This document shows positions 16,501 through 34,500 of a DNA stretch of 64,000 nucleotides, piece by piece (the first letter of the stretch is position 1; each line of letters opens with the position of its first letter). A model generated the notes under the pieces. That model did not search any database and was not told the origin of the DNA. It saw only the letters and a list, made by a program, of their open reading frames with translations. Source of the stretch: Microglena sp. YARC (Eukaryota > Chlorophyta > Chlorophyceae > Chlamydomonadales > Chlamydomonadaceae); contig CM039465.1 in NCBI GenBank assembly GCA_022414725.1, forward strand, positions 41,423,678 through 41,487,677, in the 5' to 3' direction. The position numbers and the translations under genes were made by a program.

Positions 16501-19500
16501 CCCACACCTACACACAATCCCACACCCATACCCACCCTCCCACACTTACACCCACACCTACACACAATCCCACACCCCATACCCACCCTCCCACACTTAC
16601 ACCCACACCTACACACAATCCCACACCCATACCCACCCTCCCACACTTACACCCACACCTACACACAATCCCACACCCATACCCACCCTCCCACACTTAC
16701 ACCCACACCTACACACAATCCCACACCCATACCCACCCTCCCACACTTACACCCACACCTACACACAATCCCACACCCATACCCACCCTCCCACACTTAC
16801 ACCCACACCTACACACAATCCCACACCCATACCCACCCTCCCACACTTACACCCACACCTACACACAATCCCACACCCATACCCACCCTCCCACACTTAC
16901 ACCCACACCTACACACAATCCCACACCCATACCCACCCTCCCACACTTACACCCACACCTACACACAATCCCACACCCATACCCACCCTCCCACACTTAC
17001 ACCCACACCTACACACAATCCCACACCCATACCCACCCTCCCACACTTACACCCACACCTACACACAATCCCACACCCATACCCACCCTCCCACACTTAC
17101 ACCCACACCTACACACAATCCCACACCCATACCCACCCTCCCACACTTACACCCACACCTACACACAATCCCACACCCATACCCACCCTCCCACACTTAC
17201 ACCCACACCTACACACAATCCCACACCCATACCCACCCTCCCACACTTACACCCACACCTACACACAATCCCACACCCATACCCACCCTCCCACACTTAC
17301 ACCCACACCTACACACAATCCCACACCCATACCCACCCTCCCACACTTACACCCACACCTACACACAATCCCACACCCATACCCACCCTCCCACACTTAC
17401 ACCCACACCTACACACAATCCCACACCCATACCCACCCTCCCACACTTACACCCACACCTACACACAATCCCACACCCATACCCACCCTCCCACACTTAC
17501 ACCCACACCTACACACAATCCCACACCCATACCCACCCTCCCACACTTACACCCACACCTACACACAATCCCACACCCATACCCACCCTCCCACACTTAC
17601 ACCCACACCTACACACAATCCCACACCCATACCCACCCTCCCACACTTACACCCACACCTACACACAATCCCACACCCATACCCACCCTCCCACACTTAC
17701 ACCCACACCTACACACAATCCCACACCCATACCCACCCTCCCACACTTACACCCACACCTACACACAATCCCACACCCATACCCACCCTCCCACACTTAC
17801 ACCCACACCTACACACAATCCCACACCCATACCCACCCTCCCACACTTACACCCACACCTACACACAATCCCACACCCATACCCACCCTCCCACACTTAC
17901 ACCCACACCTACACACAATCCCACACCCATACCCACCCTCCCACACTTACACCCACACCTACACACAATCCCACACCCATACCCACCCTCCCACACTTAC
18001 ACCCACACCTACACACAATCCCACACCCATACCCACCCTCCCACACTTACACCCACACCTACACACAATCCCACACCCATACCCACCCTCCCACACTTAC
18101 ACCCACACCTACACACAATCCCACACCCATACCCACCCTCCCACACTTACACCCACACCTACACACAATCCCACACCCATACCCACCCTCCCACACTTAC
18201 ACCCACACCTACACACAATCCCACACCCATACCCACCCTCCCACACTTACACCCACACCTACACACAATCCCACACCCATACCCACCCTCCCACACTTAC
18301 ACCCACACCTACACACAATCCCACACCCATACCCACCCTCCCACACTTACACCCACACCTACACACAATCCCACACCCATACCCACCCTCCCACACTTAC
18401 ACCCACACCTACACACAATCCCACACCCATACCCACCCTCCCACACTTACACCCACACCTACACACAATCCCACACCCATACCCACCCTCCCACACTTAC
18501 ACCCACACCTACACACAATCCCACACCCATACCCACCCTCCCACACTTACACCCACACCTACACACAATCCCACACCCATACCCACCCTCCCACACTTAC
18601 ACCCACACCTACACACAATCCCACACCCATACCCACCCTCCCACACTTACACCCACACCTACACACAATCCCACACCCATACCCACCCTCCCACACTTAC
18701 ACCCACACCTACACACAATCCCACACCCATACCCACCCTCCCACACTTACACCCACACCTACACACAATCCCACACCCATACCCACCCTCCCACACTTAC
18801 ACCCACACCTACACACAATCCCACACCCATACCCACCCTCCCACACTTACACCCACACCTACACACAATCCCACACCCATACCCACCCTCCCACACTTAC
18901 ACCCACACCTACACACAATCCCACACCCATACCCACCCTCCCACACTTACACCCACACCTACACACAATCCCACACCCATACCCACCCTCCCACACTTAC
19001 ACCCACACCTACACACAATCCCACACCCATACCCACCCTCCCACACTTACACCCACACCTACACACAATCCCACACCCATACCCACCCTCCCACACTTAC
19101 ACCCACACCTACACACAATCCCACACCCATACCCACCCTCCACACTTACACCCACACCTACACACAATCCCACACCCATACCCACCCTCCCACACTTACA
19201 CCCACACCTACACACAATCCCACACCCATACCCACCCTCCCACACTTACACCCACACCTACACACAATCCCACACCCATACCCACCCTCCCACACTTACA
19301 CCCACACCTACACACAATCCCACACCCATACCCACCCTCCCACACTTACACCCACACCTACACACAATCCCACACCCATACCCACCCTCCCACACTTACA
19401 CCCACACCTACACACAATCCCACACCATACCCACCCTCCCACACTTACACCCACACCTACACACAATCCCACACCCATACCCACCCTCCCACACTTACAC

Positions 19501-22500
19501 CCACACCTACACACAATCCCACACCCATACCCACCCTCCCACACTTACACCCACACCTACACACAATCCCACACCCATACCCACCCTCCCACACTTACAC
19601 CCACACCTACACACAATCCCACACCCATACCCACCCTCCCACACTTACACCCACACCTACACACAATCCCACACCCATACCCACCCTCCCACACTTACAC
19701 CCACACCTACACACAATCCCACACCCATACCCACCCTCCCACACTTACACCCACACCTACACACAATCCCACACCCATACCCACCCTCCCACACTTACAC
19801 CCACACCTACACACAATCCCACACCCATACCCACCCTCCCACACTTACACCCACACCTACACACAATCCCACACCCATACCCACCCTCCCACACTTACAC
19901 CCACACCTACACACAATCCCACACCCATACCCACCCTCCCACACTTACACCCACACCTACACACAATCCCACACCCATACCCACCCTCCCACACTTACAC
20001 CCACACCTACACACAATCCCACACCCATACCCACCCTCCCACACTTACACCCACACCTACACACAATCCCACACCCATACCCACCCTCCCACACTTACAC
20101 CCACACCTACACACAATCCCACACCCATACCCACCCTCCCACACTTACACCCACACCTACACACAATCCCACACCCATACCCACCCTCCCACACTTACAC
20201 CCACACCTACACACAATCCCACACCCATACCCACCCTCCCACACTTACACCCACACCTACACACAATCCCACACCCATACCCACCCTCCCACACTTACAC
20301 CCACACCTACACACAATCCCACACCCATACCCACCCTCCCACACTTACACCCACACCTACACACAATCCCACACCCATACCCACCCTCCCACACTTACAC
20401 CCACACCTACACACAATCCCACACCCATACCCACCCTCCCACACTTACACCCACACCTACACACAATCCCACACCCATACCCACCCTCCCACACTTACAC
20501 CCACACCTACACACAATCCCACACCCATACCCACCCTCCCACACTTACACCCACACCTACACACAATCCCACACCCATACCCACCCTCCCACACTTACAC
20601 CCACACCTACACACAATCCCACACCCATACCCACCCTCCCACACTTACACCCACACCTACACACAATCCCACACCCATACCCACCCTCCCACACTTACAC
20701 CCACACCTACACACAATCCCACACCCATACCCACCCTCCCACACTTACACCCACACCTACACACAATCCCACACCCATACCCACCCTCCCACACTTACAC
20801 CCACACCTACACACAATCCCACACCCATACCCACCCTCCCACACTTACACCCACACCTACACACAATCCCACACCCATACCCACCCTCCCACACTTACAC
20901 CCACACCTACACACAATCCCACACCCATACCCACCCTCCCACACTTACACCCACACCTACACACAATCCCACACCCATACCCACCCTCCCACACTTACAC
21001 CCACACCTACACACAATCCCACACCCATACCCACCCTCCCACACTTACACCCACACCTACACACAATCCCACACCCATACCCACCCTCCCACACTTACAC
21101 CCACACCTACACACAATCCCACACCCATACCCACCCTCCCACACTTACACCCACACCTACACACAATCCCACACCCATACCCACCCTCCCACACTTACAC
21201 CCACACCTACACACAATCCCACACCCATACCCACCCTCCCACACTTACACCCACACCTACACACAATCCCACACCCATACCCACCCTCCCACACTTACAC
21301 CCACACCTACACACAATCCCACACCCATACCCACCCTCCCACACTTACACCCACACCTACACACAATCCCACACCCATACCCACCCTCCCACACTTACAC
21401 CCACACCTACACACAATCCCACACCCATACCCACCCTCCCACACTTACACCCACACCTACACACAATCCCACACCCATACCCACCCTCCCACACTTACAC
21501 CCACACCTACACACAATCCCACACCCATACCCACCCTCCCACACTTACACCCACACCTACACACAATCCCACACCCATACCCACCCTCCCACACTTACAC
21601 CCACACCTACACACAATCCCACACCCATACCCACCCTCCCACACTTACACCCACACCTACACACAATCCCACACCCATACCCACCCTCCCACACTTACAC
21701 CCACACCTACACACAATCCCACACCCATACCCACCCTCCCACACTTACACCCACACCTACACACAATCCCACACCCATACCCACCCTCCCACACTTACAC
21801 CCACACCTACACACAATCCCACACCCATACCCACCCTCCCACACTTACACCCACACCTACACACAATCCCACACCCATACCCACCCTCCCACACTTACAC
21901 CCACACCTACACACAATCCCACACCCATACCCACCCTCCCACACTTACACCCACACCTACACACAATCCCACACCCATACCCACCCTCCCACACTTACAC
22001 CCACACCTACACACAATCCCACACCCATACCCACCCTCCCACACTTACACCCACACCTACACACAATCCCACACCCATACCCACCCTCCCACACTTACAC
22101 CCACACCTACACACAATCCCACACCCATACCCACCCTCCCACACTTACACCCACACCTACACACAATCCCACACCCATACCCACCCTCCCACACTTACAC
22201 CCACACCTACACACAATCCCACACCCATACCCACCCTCCCACACTTACACCCACACCTACACACAATCCCACACCCATACCCACCCTCCCACACTTACAC
22301 CCACACCTACACACAATCCCACACCCATACCCACCCTCCCACACTTACACCCACACCTACACACAATCCCACACCCATACCCACCCTCCCACACTTACAC
22401 CCACACCTACACACAATCCCACACCCATACCCACCCTCCCACACTTACACCCACACCTACACACAATCCCACACCCATACCCACCCTCCCACACTTACAC

Positions 22501-25500
22501 CCACACCTACACACAATCCCACACCCATACCCACCCTCCCACACTTACACCCACACCTACACACAATCCCACACCCATACCCACCCTCCCACACTTACAC
22601 CCACACCTACACACAATCCCACACCCATACCCACCCTCCCACACTTACACCCACACCTACACACAATCCCACACCCATACCCACCCTCCCACACTTACAC
22701 CCACACCTACACACAATCCCACACCCATACCCACCTCCCACACTTACACCCACACCTACACACAATCCCACACCCATACCCACCCTCCCACACTTACACC
22801 CACACCTACACACAATCCCACACCCATACCCACCCTCCCACACTTACACCCACACCTACACACAATCCCACACCCATACCCACCCTCCCACACTTACACC
22901 CACACCTACACACAATCCCACACCCATACCCACCCTCCCACACTTACACCCACACCTACACACAATCCCACACCCATACCCACCCTCCCACACTTACACC
23001 CACACCTACACACAATCCCACACCCATACCACCCTCCCACACTTACACCCACACCTACACACAATCCCACACCCATACCCACCCTCCCACACTTACACCC
23101 ACACCTACACACAATCCCACACCCATACCCACCCTCCCACACTTACACCCACACCTACACACAATCCCACACCCATACCCACCCTCCCACACTTACACCC
23201 ACACCTACACACAATCCCACACCCATACCCACCCTCCCACACTTACACCCACACCTACACACAATCCCACACCCATACCCACCCTCCCACACTTACACCC
23301 ACACCTACACACAATCCCACACCCATACCCACCCTCCCACACTTACACCCACACCTACACACAATCCCACACCCATACCCACCCTCCCACACTTACACCC
23401 ACACCTACACACAATCCCACACCCATACCCACCCTCCCACACTTACACCCACACCTACACACAATCCCACACCCATACCCACCCTCCCACACTTACACCC
23501 ACACCTACACACAATCCCACACCCATACCCACCCTCCCACACTTACACCCACACCTACACACAATCCCACACCCATACCCACCCTCCCACACTTACACCC
23601 ACACCTACACACAATCCCACACCCATTACCCACCCTCCCACACTTACACCCACACCTACACACAATCCCACACCCATACCCACACCTCCCACACTTACAC
23701 CCACACCTACACACAATCCCACACCCATACCCACCCTCCCACACTTACACCCACACCTACACACAATCCCACACCCATACCCACCCTCCCACACTTACAC
23801 CCACACCTACACACAATCCCACACCCATACCCACCCTCCCACACTTACACCCACACCTACACACAATCCCACACCCATACCCACCCTCCCACACTTACAC
23901 CCACACCTACACACAATCCCACACCCATACCCACCCTCCCACACTTACACCCACACCTACACACAATCCCACACCCATACCCACCCTCCCACACTTACAC
24001 CCACACCTACACACAATCCCACACCCATACCCACCCTCCCACACTTACACCCACACCTACACACAATCCCACACCCATACCCACCCTCCCACACTTACAC
24101 CCACACCTACACACAATCCCACACCCATACCCACCCTCCCACACTTACACCCACACCTACACACAATCCCACACCCATACCCACCCTCCCACACTTACAC
24201 CCACACCTACACACAATCCCACACCCATACCCACCCTCCACACTTACACCCACACCTACACACAATCCCACACCCATACCCACCCTCCCACACTTACACC
24301 CACACCTACACACAATCCCACACCCATACCCACCCTCCCACACTTACACCCACACCTACACACAATCCCACACCCATACCCACCCTCCCACACTTACACC
24401 CACACCTACACACAATCCCACACCCATACCCACCCTCCCACACTTACACCCACACCTACACACAATCCCACACCCATACCCACCCTCCCACACTTACACC
24501 CACACCTACACACAATCCCACACCCATACCCACCCTCCCACACTTACACCCACACCTACACACAATCCCACACCCATACCCACCCTCCCACACTTACACC
24601 CACACCTACACACAATCCCACACCCATACCCCACCCTCCCACACTTACACCCACACCTACACACAATCCCACACCCATACCCACCCTCCCACACTTACAC
24701 CCACACCTACACACAATCCCACACCCATACCCACCCTCCCACACTTACACCCACACCTACACACAATCCCACACCCATACCCACCCTCCCACACTTACAC
24801 CCACACCTACACACAATCCCACACCCATACCCACCCTCCCACACTTACACCCACACCTACACACAATCCCACACCCATACCCACCCTCCCACACTTACAC
24901 CCACACCTACACACAATCCCACACCCATACCCACCCTCCCACACTTACACCCACACCTACACACAATCCCACACCCATACCCACCCTCCCACACTTACAC
25001 CCACACCTACACACAATCCCACACCCATACCCACCCTCCCACACTTACACCCACACCTACACACAATCCCACACCCATACCCACCCTCCCACACTTACAC
25101 CCACACCTACACACAATCCCACACCCATACCCACCCTCCCACACTTACACCCACACCTACACACAATCCCACACCCATACCCACCCTCCCACACTTACAC
25201 CCACACCTACACACAATCCCACACCCATACCCACCCTCCCACACTTACACCCACACCTACACACAATCCCACACCCATACCCACCCTCCCACACTTACAC
25301 CCACACCTACACACAATCCCACACCCATACCCACCCTCCCACACTTACACCCACACCTACACACAATCCCACACCCATACCCACCCTCCCACACTTACAC
25401 CCACACCTACACACAATCCCACACCCATACCCACCCTCCCACACTTACACCCACACCTACACACAATCCCACACCCATACCCACCCTCCCACACTTACAC

Positions 25501-28500
25501 CCACACCTACACACAATCCCACACCCATACCCACCCTCCCACACTTACACCCACACCTACACACAATCCCACACCCATACCCACCCTCCCACACTTACAC
25601 CCACACCTACACACAATCCCACACCCATACCCACCCTCCCACACTTACACCCACACCTACACACAATCCCACACCCATACCCACCCTCCCACACTTACAC
25701 CCACACCTACACACAATCCCACACCCATACCCACCCTCCCACACTTACACCCACACCTACACACAATCCCACACCCATACCCACCTCCCACACTTACACC
25801 CACACCTACACACAATCCCACACCCATACCCACCCTCCCACACTTACACCCACACCTACACACAATCCCACACCCATACCCACCCTCCCACACTTACACC
25901 CACACCTACACACAATCCCACACCCATACCCACCCTCCCACACTTACACCCACACCTACACACAATCCCACACCCATACCCACCCTCCCACACTTACACC
26001 CACACCTACACACAATCCCACACCCATACCCACCCTCCCACACTTACACCCACACCTACACACAATCCCACACCCATACCCACCCTCCCACACTTACACC
26101 CACACCTACACACAATCCCACACCCATACCCACCCTCCCACACTTACACCCACACCTACACACAATCCCACACCCATACCCACCCTCCCACACTTACACC
26201 CACACCTACACACAATCCCACACCCATACCCACCCTCCCACACTTACACCCACACCTACACACAATCCCACACCCATACCCACCCTCCCACACTTACACC
26301 CACACCTACACACAATCCCACACCCATACCCACCCTCCCACACTTACACCCACACCTACACACAATCCCACACCCATACCCACCCTCCCACACTTACACC
26401 CACACCTACACACAATCCCACACCCATACCCACCCTCCCACACTTACACCCACACCTACACACAATCCCACACCCATACCCACCCTCCCACACTTACACC
26501 CACACCTACACACAATCCCACACCCATACCCACCCTCCCACACTTACACCCACACCTACACACAATCCCACACCCATACCCACCCTCCCACACTTACACC
26601 CACACCTACACACAATCCCACACCCATACCCACCCTCCCACACTTACACCCACACCTACACACAATCCCACACCCATACCCACCCTCCCACACTTACACC
26701 CACACCTACACACAATCCCACACCCATACCCACCCTCCCACACTTACACCCACACCTACACACAATCCACACCCATACCCACCCTCCCACACTTACACCC
26801 ACACCTACACACAATCCCACACCCATACCCACCCTCCCACACTTACACCCACACCTACACACAATCCCACACCCATACCCACCCTCCCACACTTACACCC
26901 ACACCTACACACAATCCCACACCCATACCCACCTCCCACACTTACACCCACACCTACACACAATCCCACACCCATACCCACCCTCCCACACTTACACCCA
27001 CACCTACACACAATCCCACACCCATACCCACCCTCCCACACTTACACCCACACCTACACACAATCCCACACCCATACCCACCCTCCCACACTTACACCCA
27101 CACCTACACACAATCCCACACCCATACCCACCCTCCCACACTTACACCCACACCTACACACAATCCCACACCCATACCCACCCTCCCACACTTACACCCA
27201 CACCTACACACAATCCCACACCCATACCCACCCTCCCACACTTACACCCACACCTACACACAATCCCACACCCATACCCACCCTCCCACACTTACACCCA
27301 CACCTACACACAATCCCACACCCATACCCACCCTCCCACACTTACACCCACACCTACACACAATCCCACACCCATACCCACCCTCCCACACTTACACCCA
27401 CACCTACACACAATCCCACACCCATACCCACCCTCCCACACTTACACCCACACCTACACACAATCCCACACCCATACCCACCCTCCCACACTTACACCCA
27501 CACCTACACACAATCCCACACCCATACCCACCCTCCCACACTTACACCCACACCTACACACAATCCCACACCCATACCCACCCTCCCACACTTACACCCA
27601 CACCTACACACAATCCCACACCCATACCCACCCTCCCACACTTACACCCACACCTACACACAATCCCACACCCATACCCACCCTCCCACACTTACACCCA
27701 CACCTACACACAATCCCCACACCCATACCCACCCTCCCACACTTACACCCACACCTACACACAATCCCACACCCATACCCACCCTCCCACACTTACACCC
27801 ACACCTACACACAATCCCACACCCATACCCACCCTCCCACACTTACACCCACACCTACACACAATCCCACACCCATACCCACCCTCCCACACTTACACCC
27901 ACACCTACACACAATCCCACACCCATACCCACCCTCCCACACTTACACCCACACCTACACACAATCCCACACCCATACCCACCCTCCCACACTTACACCC
28001 ACACCTACACACAATCCCACACCCATACCCACCCTCCCACACTTACACCCACACCTACACACAATCCCACACCCATACCCACCCTCCCACACTTACACCC
28101 ACACCTACACACAATCCCACACCCATACCCACCCTCCCACACTTACACCCACACCTACACACAATCCCACACCCATACCCACCCTCCCACACTTACACCC
28201 ACACCTACACACAATCCCCACACCCATACCCACCCTCCCACACTTACACCCACACCTACACACAATCCCACACCCATACCCACCCTCCCACACTTACACC
28301 CACACCTACACACAATCCCACACCCATACCCACCCTCCCACACTTACACCCACACCTACACACAATCCCACACCCCATACCCACCCTCCCACACTTACAC
28401 CCACACCTACACACAATCCCACACCCATACCCACCCTCCCACACTTACACCCACACCTACACACAATCCCACACCCATACCCACCCTCCCACACTTACAC

Positions 28501-31500
28501 CCACACCTACACACAATCCCACACCCATACCCACCCTCCCACACTTACACCCACACCTACACACAATCCCACACCCATACCCACCCTCCCACACTTACAC
28601 CCACACCTACACACAATCCCACACCCATACCCACCCTCCCACACTTACACCCACACCTACACACAATCCCACACCCATACCCACCCTCCCACACTTACAC
28701 CCACACCTACACACAATCCCACACCCATACCCACCCTCCCACACTTACACCCACACCTACACACAATCCCACACCCATACCCACACCTCCCACACACTTA
28801 CACCCACACCTACACACACAATCCCACACCCATACCCACCCCTCCCACACTTACACCCACACCTACACACAATCCCACACCCATACCCACCCTCCCACAC
28901 TTACACCCACACCTACACACAATCCCACACCCATACCCACCCTCCCACACTTACACCCACACCTACACACAATCCCACACCCATACCCACCCTCCCACAC
29001 TTACACCCACACCTACACACAATCCCACACCCATACCCACCCTCCCACACTTACACCCACACCTACACACAATCCCACACCCATACCCACCCTCCCACAC
29101 TTACACCCACACCTACACACAATCCCACACCCATACCCACCCTCCCACACTTACACCCACACCTACACACAATCCCACACCCATACCCACCCTCCCACAC
29201 TTACACCCACACCTACACACAATCCCACACCCATACCCACCCTCCCACACTTACACCCACACCTACACACAATCCCACACCCATACCCACCCTCCCACAC
29301 TTACACCCACACCTACACACAATCCCACACCCATACCCACCCTCCCACACTTACACCCACACCTACACACAATCCCACACCCATACCCACCCTCCCACAC
29401 TTACACCCACACCTACACACAATCCCACACCCATACCCACCCTCCCACACTTACACCCACACCTACACACAATCCCACACCCATACCCACCCTCCCACAC
29501 TTACACCCACACCTACACACAATCCCACACCCATACCCACCCTCCCACACTTACACCCACACCTACACACAATCCCACACCCATACCCACCCTCCCACAC
29601 TTACACCCACACCTACACACAATCCCACACCCATACCCACCCTCCCACACTTACACCCACACCTACACACAATCCCACACCCATACCCACCCTCCCACAC
29701 TTACACCCACACCTACACACAATCCCACACCCATACCCACCCTCCCACACTTACACCCACACCTACACACAATCCCAACACCCATACCCACCCTCCCACA
29801 CTTACACCCACACCTACACACAATCCCACACCCATACCCACCCTCCCACACTTACACCCACACCTACACACAATCCCACACCCATACCCACCCTCCCACA
29901 CTTACACCCACACCTACACACAATCCCACACCCATACCCACCCTCCCACACTTACACCCACACCTACACACAATCCCACACCCATACCCACCCTCCCACA
30001 CTTACACCCACACCTACACACAATCCACACCCATACCCACCCTCCCACACTTACACCCACACCTACACACAATCCCACACCCATACCCACCCTCCCACAC
30101 TTACACCCACACCTACACACAATCCCACACCCATACCCACCCTCCCCACACTTACACCCACACCTACACACAATCCCACACCCATACCCACCCTCCCACA
30201 CTTACACCCACACCTACACACAATCCCACACCCATACCCACCCTCCCACACTTACACCCACACCTACACACCCAATCCCACACCCATACCCACCCTCCCA
30301 CACTTACACCCACACCTACACACAATCCCACACCCATACCCACCCTCCCACACTTACACCCACACCTACACACAATCCCACACCCATACCCACCCTCCCA
30401 CACTTACACCCACACCTACACACAATCCCACACCCATACCCACCCTCCCACACTTACACCCACACCTACACACAATCCCACACCCATACCCACCCTCCCA
30501 CACTTACACCCACACCTACACACAATCCCACACCCATACCCACCCTCCCACACTTACACCCACACCTACACACAATCCCACACCCATACCCACCCTCCCA
30601 CACTTACACCCACACCTACACACAATCCCACACCCATACCCACCCTCCCACACTTACACCCACACCTACACACAATCCCACACCCATACCCACCCTCCCA
30701 CACTTACACCCACACCTACACACAATCCCACACCCATACCCACCCTCCCACACTTACACCCACACCTACACACAATCCCACACCCATACCCACCCTCCCA
30801 CACTTACACCCACACCTACACACAATCCCACACCCATACCCACCCTCCCACACTTACACCCACACCTACACACAATCCCACACCACATACCCACCCTCCC
30901 ACACTTACACCCACACCTACACACAATCCCACACCCATACCCACCCTCCCACACTTACACCCACACCTACACACAATCCCACACCCATACCCACCCTCCC
31001 ACACTTACACCCACACCTACACACAATCCCACACCCATACCCACACCTCCCACACTTACACCCACACCTACACACAATCCCACACCCATACCCACCCTCC
31101 CACACTTACACCCACACCTACACACAATCCCACACCCATACCCACCCTCCCACACTTACACCCACACCTACACACAATCCCACACCCATACCCACCCTCC
31201 CACACTTACACCCACACCTACACACAATCCCACACCCATACCCACCCTCCCACACTTACACCCACACCTACACACAATCCCACACCCATACCCACCCTCC
31301 CACACTTACACCCACACCTACACACAATCCCACACCCATACCCACCCTCCCACACTTACACCCACACCTACACACAATCCCACACCCATACCCACCCTCC
31401 CACACTTACACCCACACCTACACACAATCCCACACCCATACCCACCCTCCCACACTTACACCCACACCTACACACAATCCCACACCCATACCCACCCTCC

Positions 31501-34500
31501 CACACTTACACCCACACCTACACACAATCCCACACCCATACCCACCCTCCCACACTTACACCCACACCTACACACAATCCCACACCCATACCCACCCTCC
31601 CACACTTACACCCACACCTACACACAATCCCACACCCATACCCACCCTCCCACACTTACACCCACACCTACACACAATCCCACACCCATACCCACCCTCC
31701 CACACTTACACCCACACCTACACACAATCCCACACCCATACCCACCCTCCCACACTTACACCCACACCTACACACAATCCCACACCCATACCCACCCTCC
31801 CACACTTACACCCACACCTACACACAATCCCACACCCATACCCACCCTCCCACACTTACACCCACACCTACACACAATCCCACACCCATACCCACCCTCC
31901 CACACTTACACCCACACCTACACACAATCCCACACCCATACCCACCCTCCCACACTTACACCCACACCTACACACAATCCCACACCCATACCCACCCTCC
32001 CACACTTACACCCACACCTACACACAATCCCACACCCATACCCACCCTCCCACACTTACACCCACACCTACACACAATCCCACACCCATACCCACCCTCC
32101 CACACTTACACCCACACCTACACACAATCCCACACCCATACCCACCCTCCCACACTTACACCCACACCTACACACAATCCCACACCCATACCCACCCTCC
32201 CACACTTACACCCACACCTACACACAATCCCACACCATACCCACCCTCCCACACTTACACCCACACCTACACACAATCCCACACCCATACCCACCCTCCC
32301 ACACTTACACCCACACCTACACACAATCCCACACCCATACCCACCCTCCCACACTTACACCCACACCTACACACAATCCCACACCCATACCCACCCTCCC
32401 ACACTTACACCCACACCTACACACAATCCCACACCCATACCCACCCTCCCACACTTACACCCACACCTACACACAATCCCACACCCATACCCACCCTCCC
32501 ACACTTACACCCACACCTACACACAATCCCACACCCAACCCACCCTCCCACACTTACACCCACACCTACACACAATCCCACACCCATACCCACCCTCCCA
32601 CACTTACACCACACCTACACACAATCCCACACCCATACCCACCCTCCCACACTTACACCCACACCTACACACAATCCCACACCCATACCCCACCCTCCCA
32701 CACTTACACCCACACCTACACACAATCCCACACCCATACCCACCCTCCCACACTTACACCCACACCTACACACAATCCCACACCCATACCCACCCTCCCA
32801 CACTTACACCCACACCTACACACAATCCCACACCCATACCCACCCTCCCACACTTACACCCACACCTACACACAATCCCACACCCATACCCACCCTCCCA
32901 CACTTACACCCACACCTACACACAATCCCACACCCATACCCACCCTCCCACACTTACACCCACACCTACACACAATCCCACACCCATACCCACCCTCCCA
33001 CACTTACACCCACACCTACACACAATCCCACACCCATACCCACCCTCCCACACTTACACCCACACCTACACACAATCCCACACCCATACCCACCCTCCCA
33101 CACTTACACCCACACCTACACACAATCCCACACCCATACCCACCCTCCCACACTTACACCCACACCTACACACAATCCCACACCCATACCCACCCTCCCA
33201 CACTTACACCCACACCTACACACAATCCCACACCCATACCCACCCTCCCACACTTACACCCACACCTACACACAATCCCACACCCATACCCACCCTCCCA
33301 CACTTACACCCACACCTACACACAATCCCACACCCATACCCACCCTCCCACACTTACACCCACACCTACACACAATCCCACACCCATACCCACCCTCCCA
33401 CACTTACACCCACACCTACACACAATCCCACACCCATACCCACCCTCCCACACTTACACCCACACCTACACACAATCCCACACCATACCCACCCTCCCAC
33501 ACTTACACCCACACCTACACACAATCCCACACCCATACCCACCCTCCCACACTTACACCCACACCTACACACAATCCCACACCCATACCCACCCTCCCAC
33601 ACTTACACCCACACCTACACACAATCCCACACCCATACCCACCCTCCCACACTTACACCCACACCTACACACAATCCCACACCCATACCCACCCTCCCAC
33701 ACTTACACCCACACCTACACACAATCCCACACCCATACCCACCCTCCCACACTTACACCCACACCTACACACAATCCCACACCCATACCCACCCTCCCAC
33801 ACTTACACCCACACCTACACACAATCCCACACCCATACCCACCCTCCCACACTTACACCCACACCTACACACAATCCCACACCCATACCCACCCTCCCAC
33901 ACTTACACCCACACCTACACACAATCCCACACCCATACCCACCCTCCCACACTTACACCCACACCTACACACAATCCCACACCCATACCCACCCTCCCAC
34001 ACTTACACCCACACCTACACACAATCCCACACCCATACCCACCCTCCCACACTTACACCCACACCTACACACAATCCCACACCCATACCCACCCTCCCAC
34101 ACTTACACCCACACCTACACACAATCCCACACCCATACCCACCCTCCCACACTTACACCCACACCTACACACAATCCCACACCCATACCCACCCTCCCAC
34201 ACTTACACCCACACCTACACACAATCCCACACCCATACCCACCCTCCCACACTTACACCCACACCTACACACAATCCCACACCCATACCCACCCTCCCAC
34301 ACTTACACCCACACCTACACACAATCCCACACCCATACCCACCCTCCCACACTTACACCCACACCTACACACAATCCCACACCCATACCCACCCTCCCAC
34401 ACTTACACCCACACCTACACACAATCCCACACCCATACCCACCCTCCCACACTTACACCCACACCTACACACAATCCCACACCCATACCCACCCTCCCAC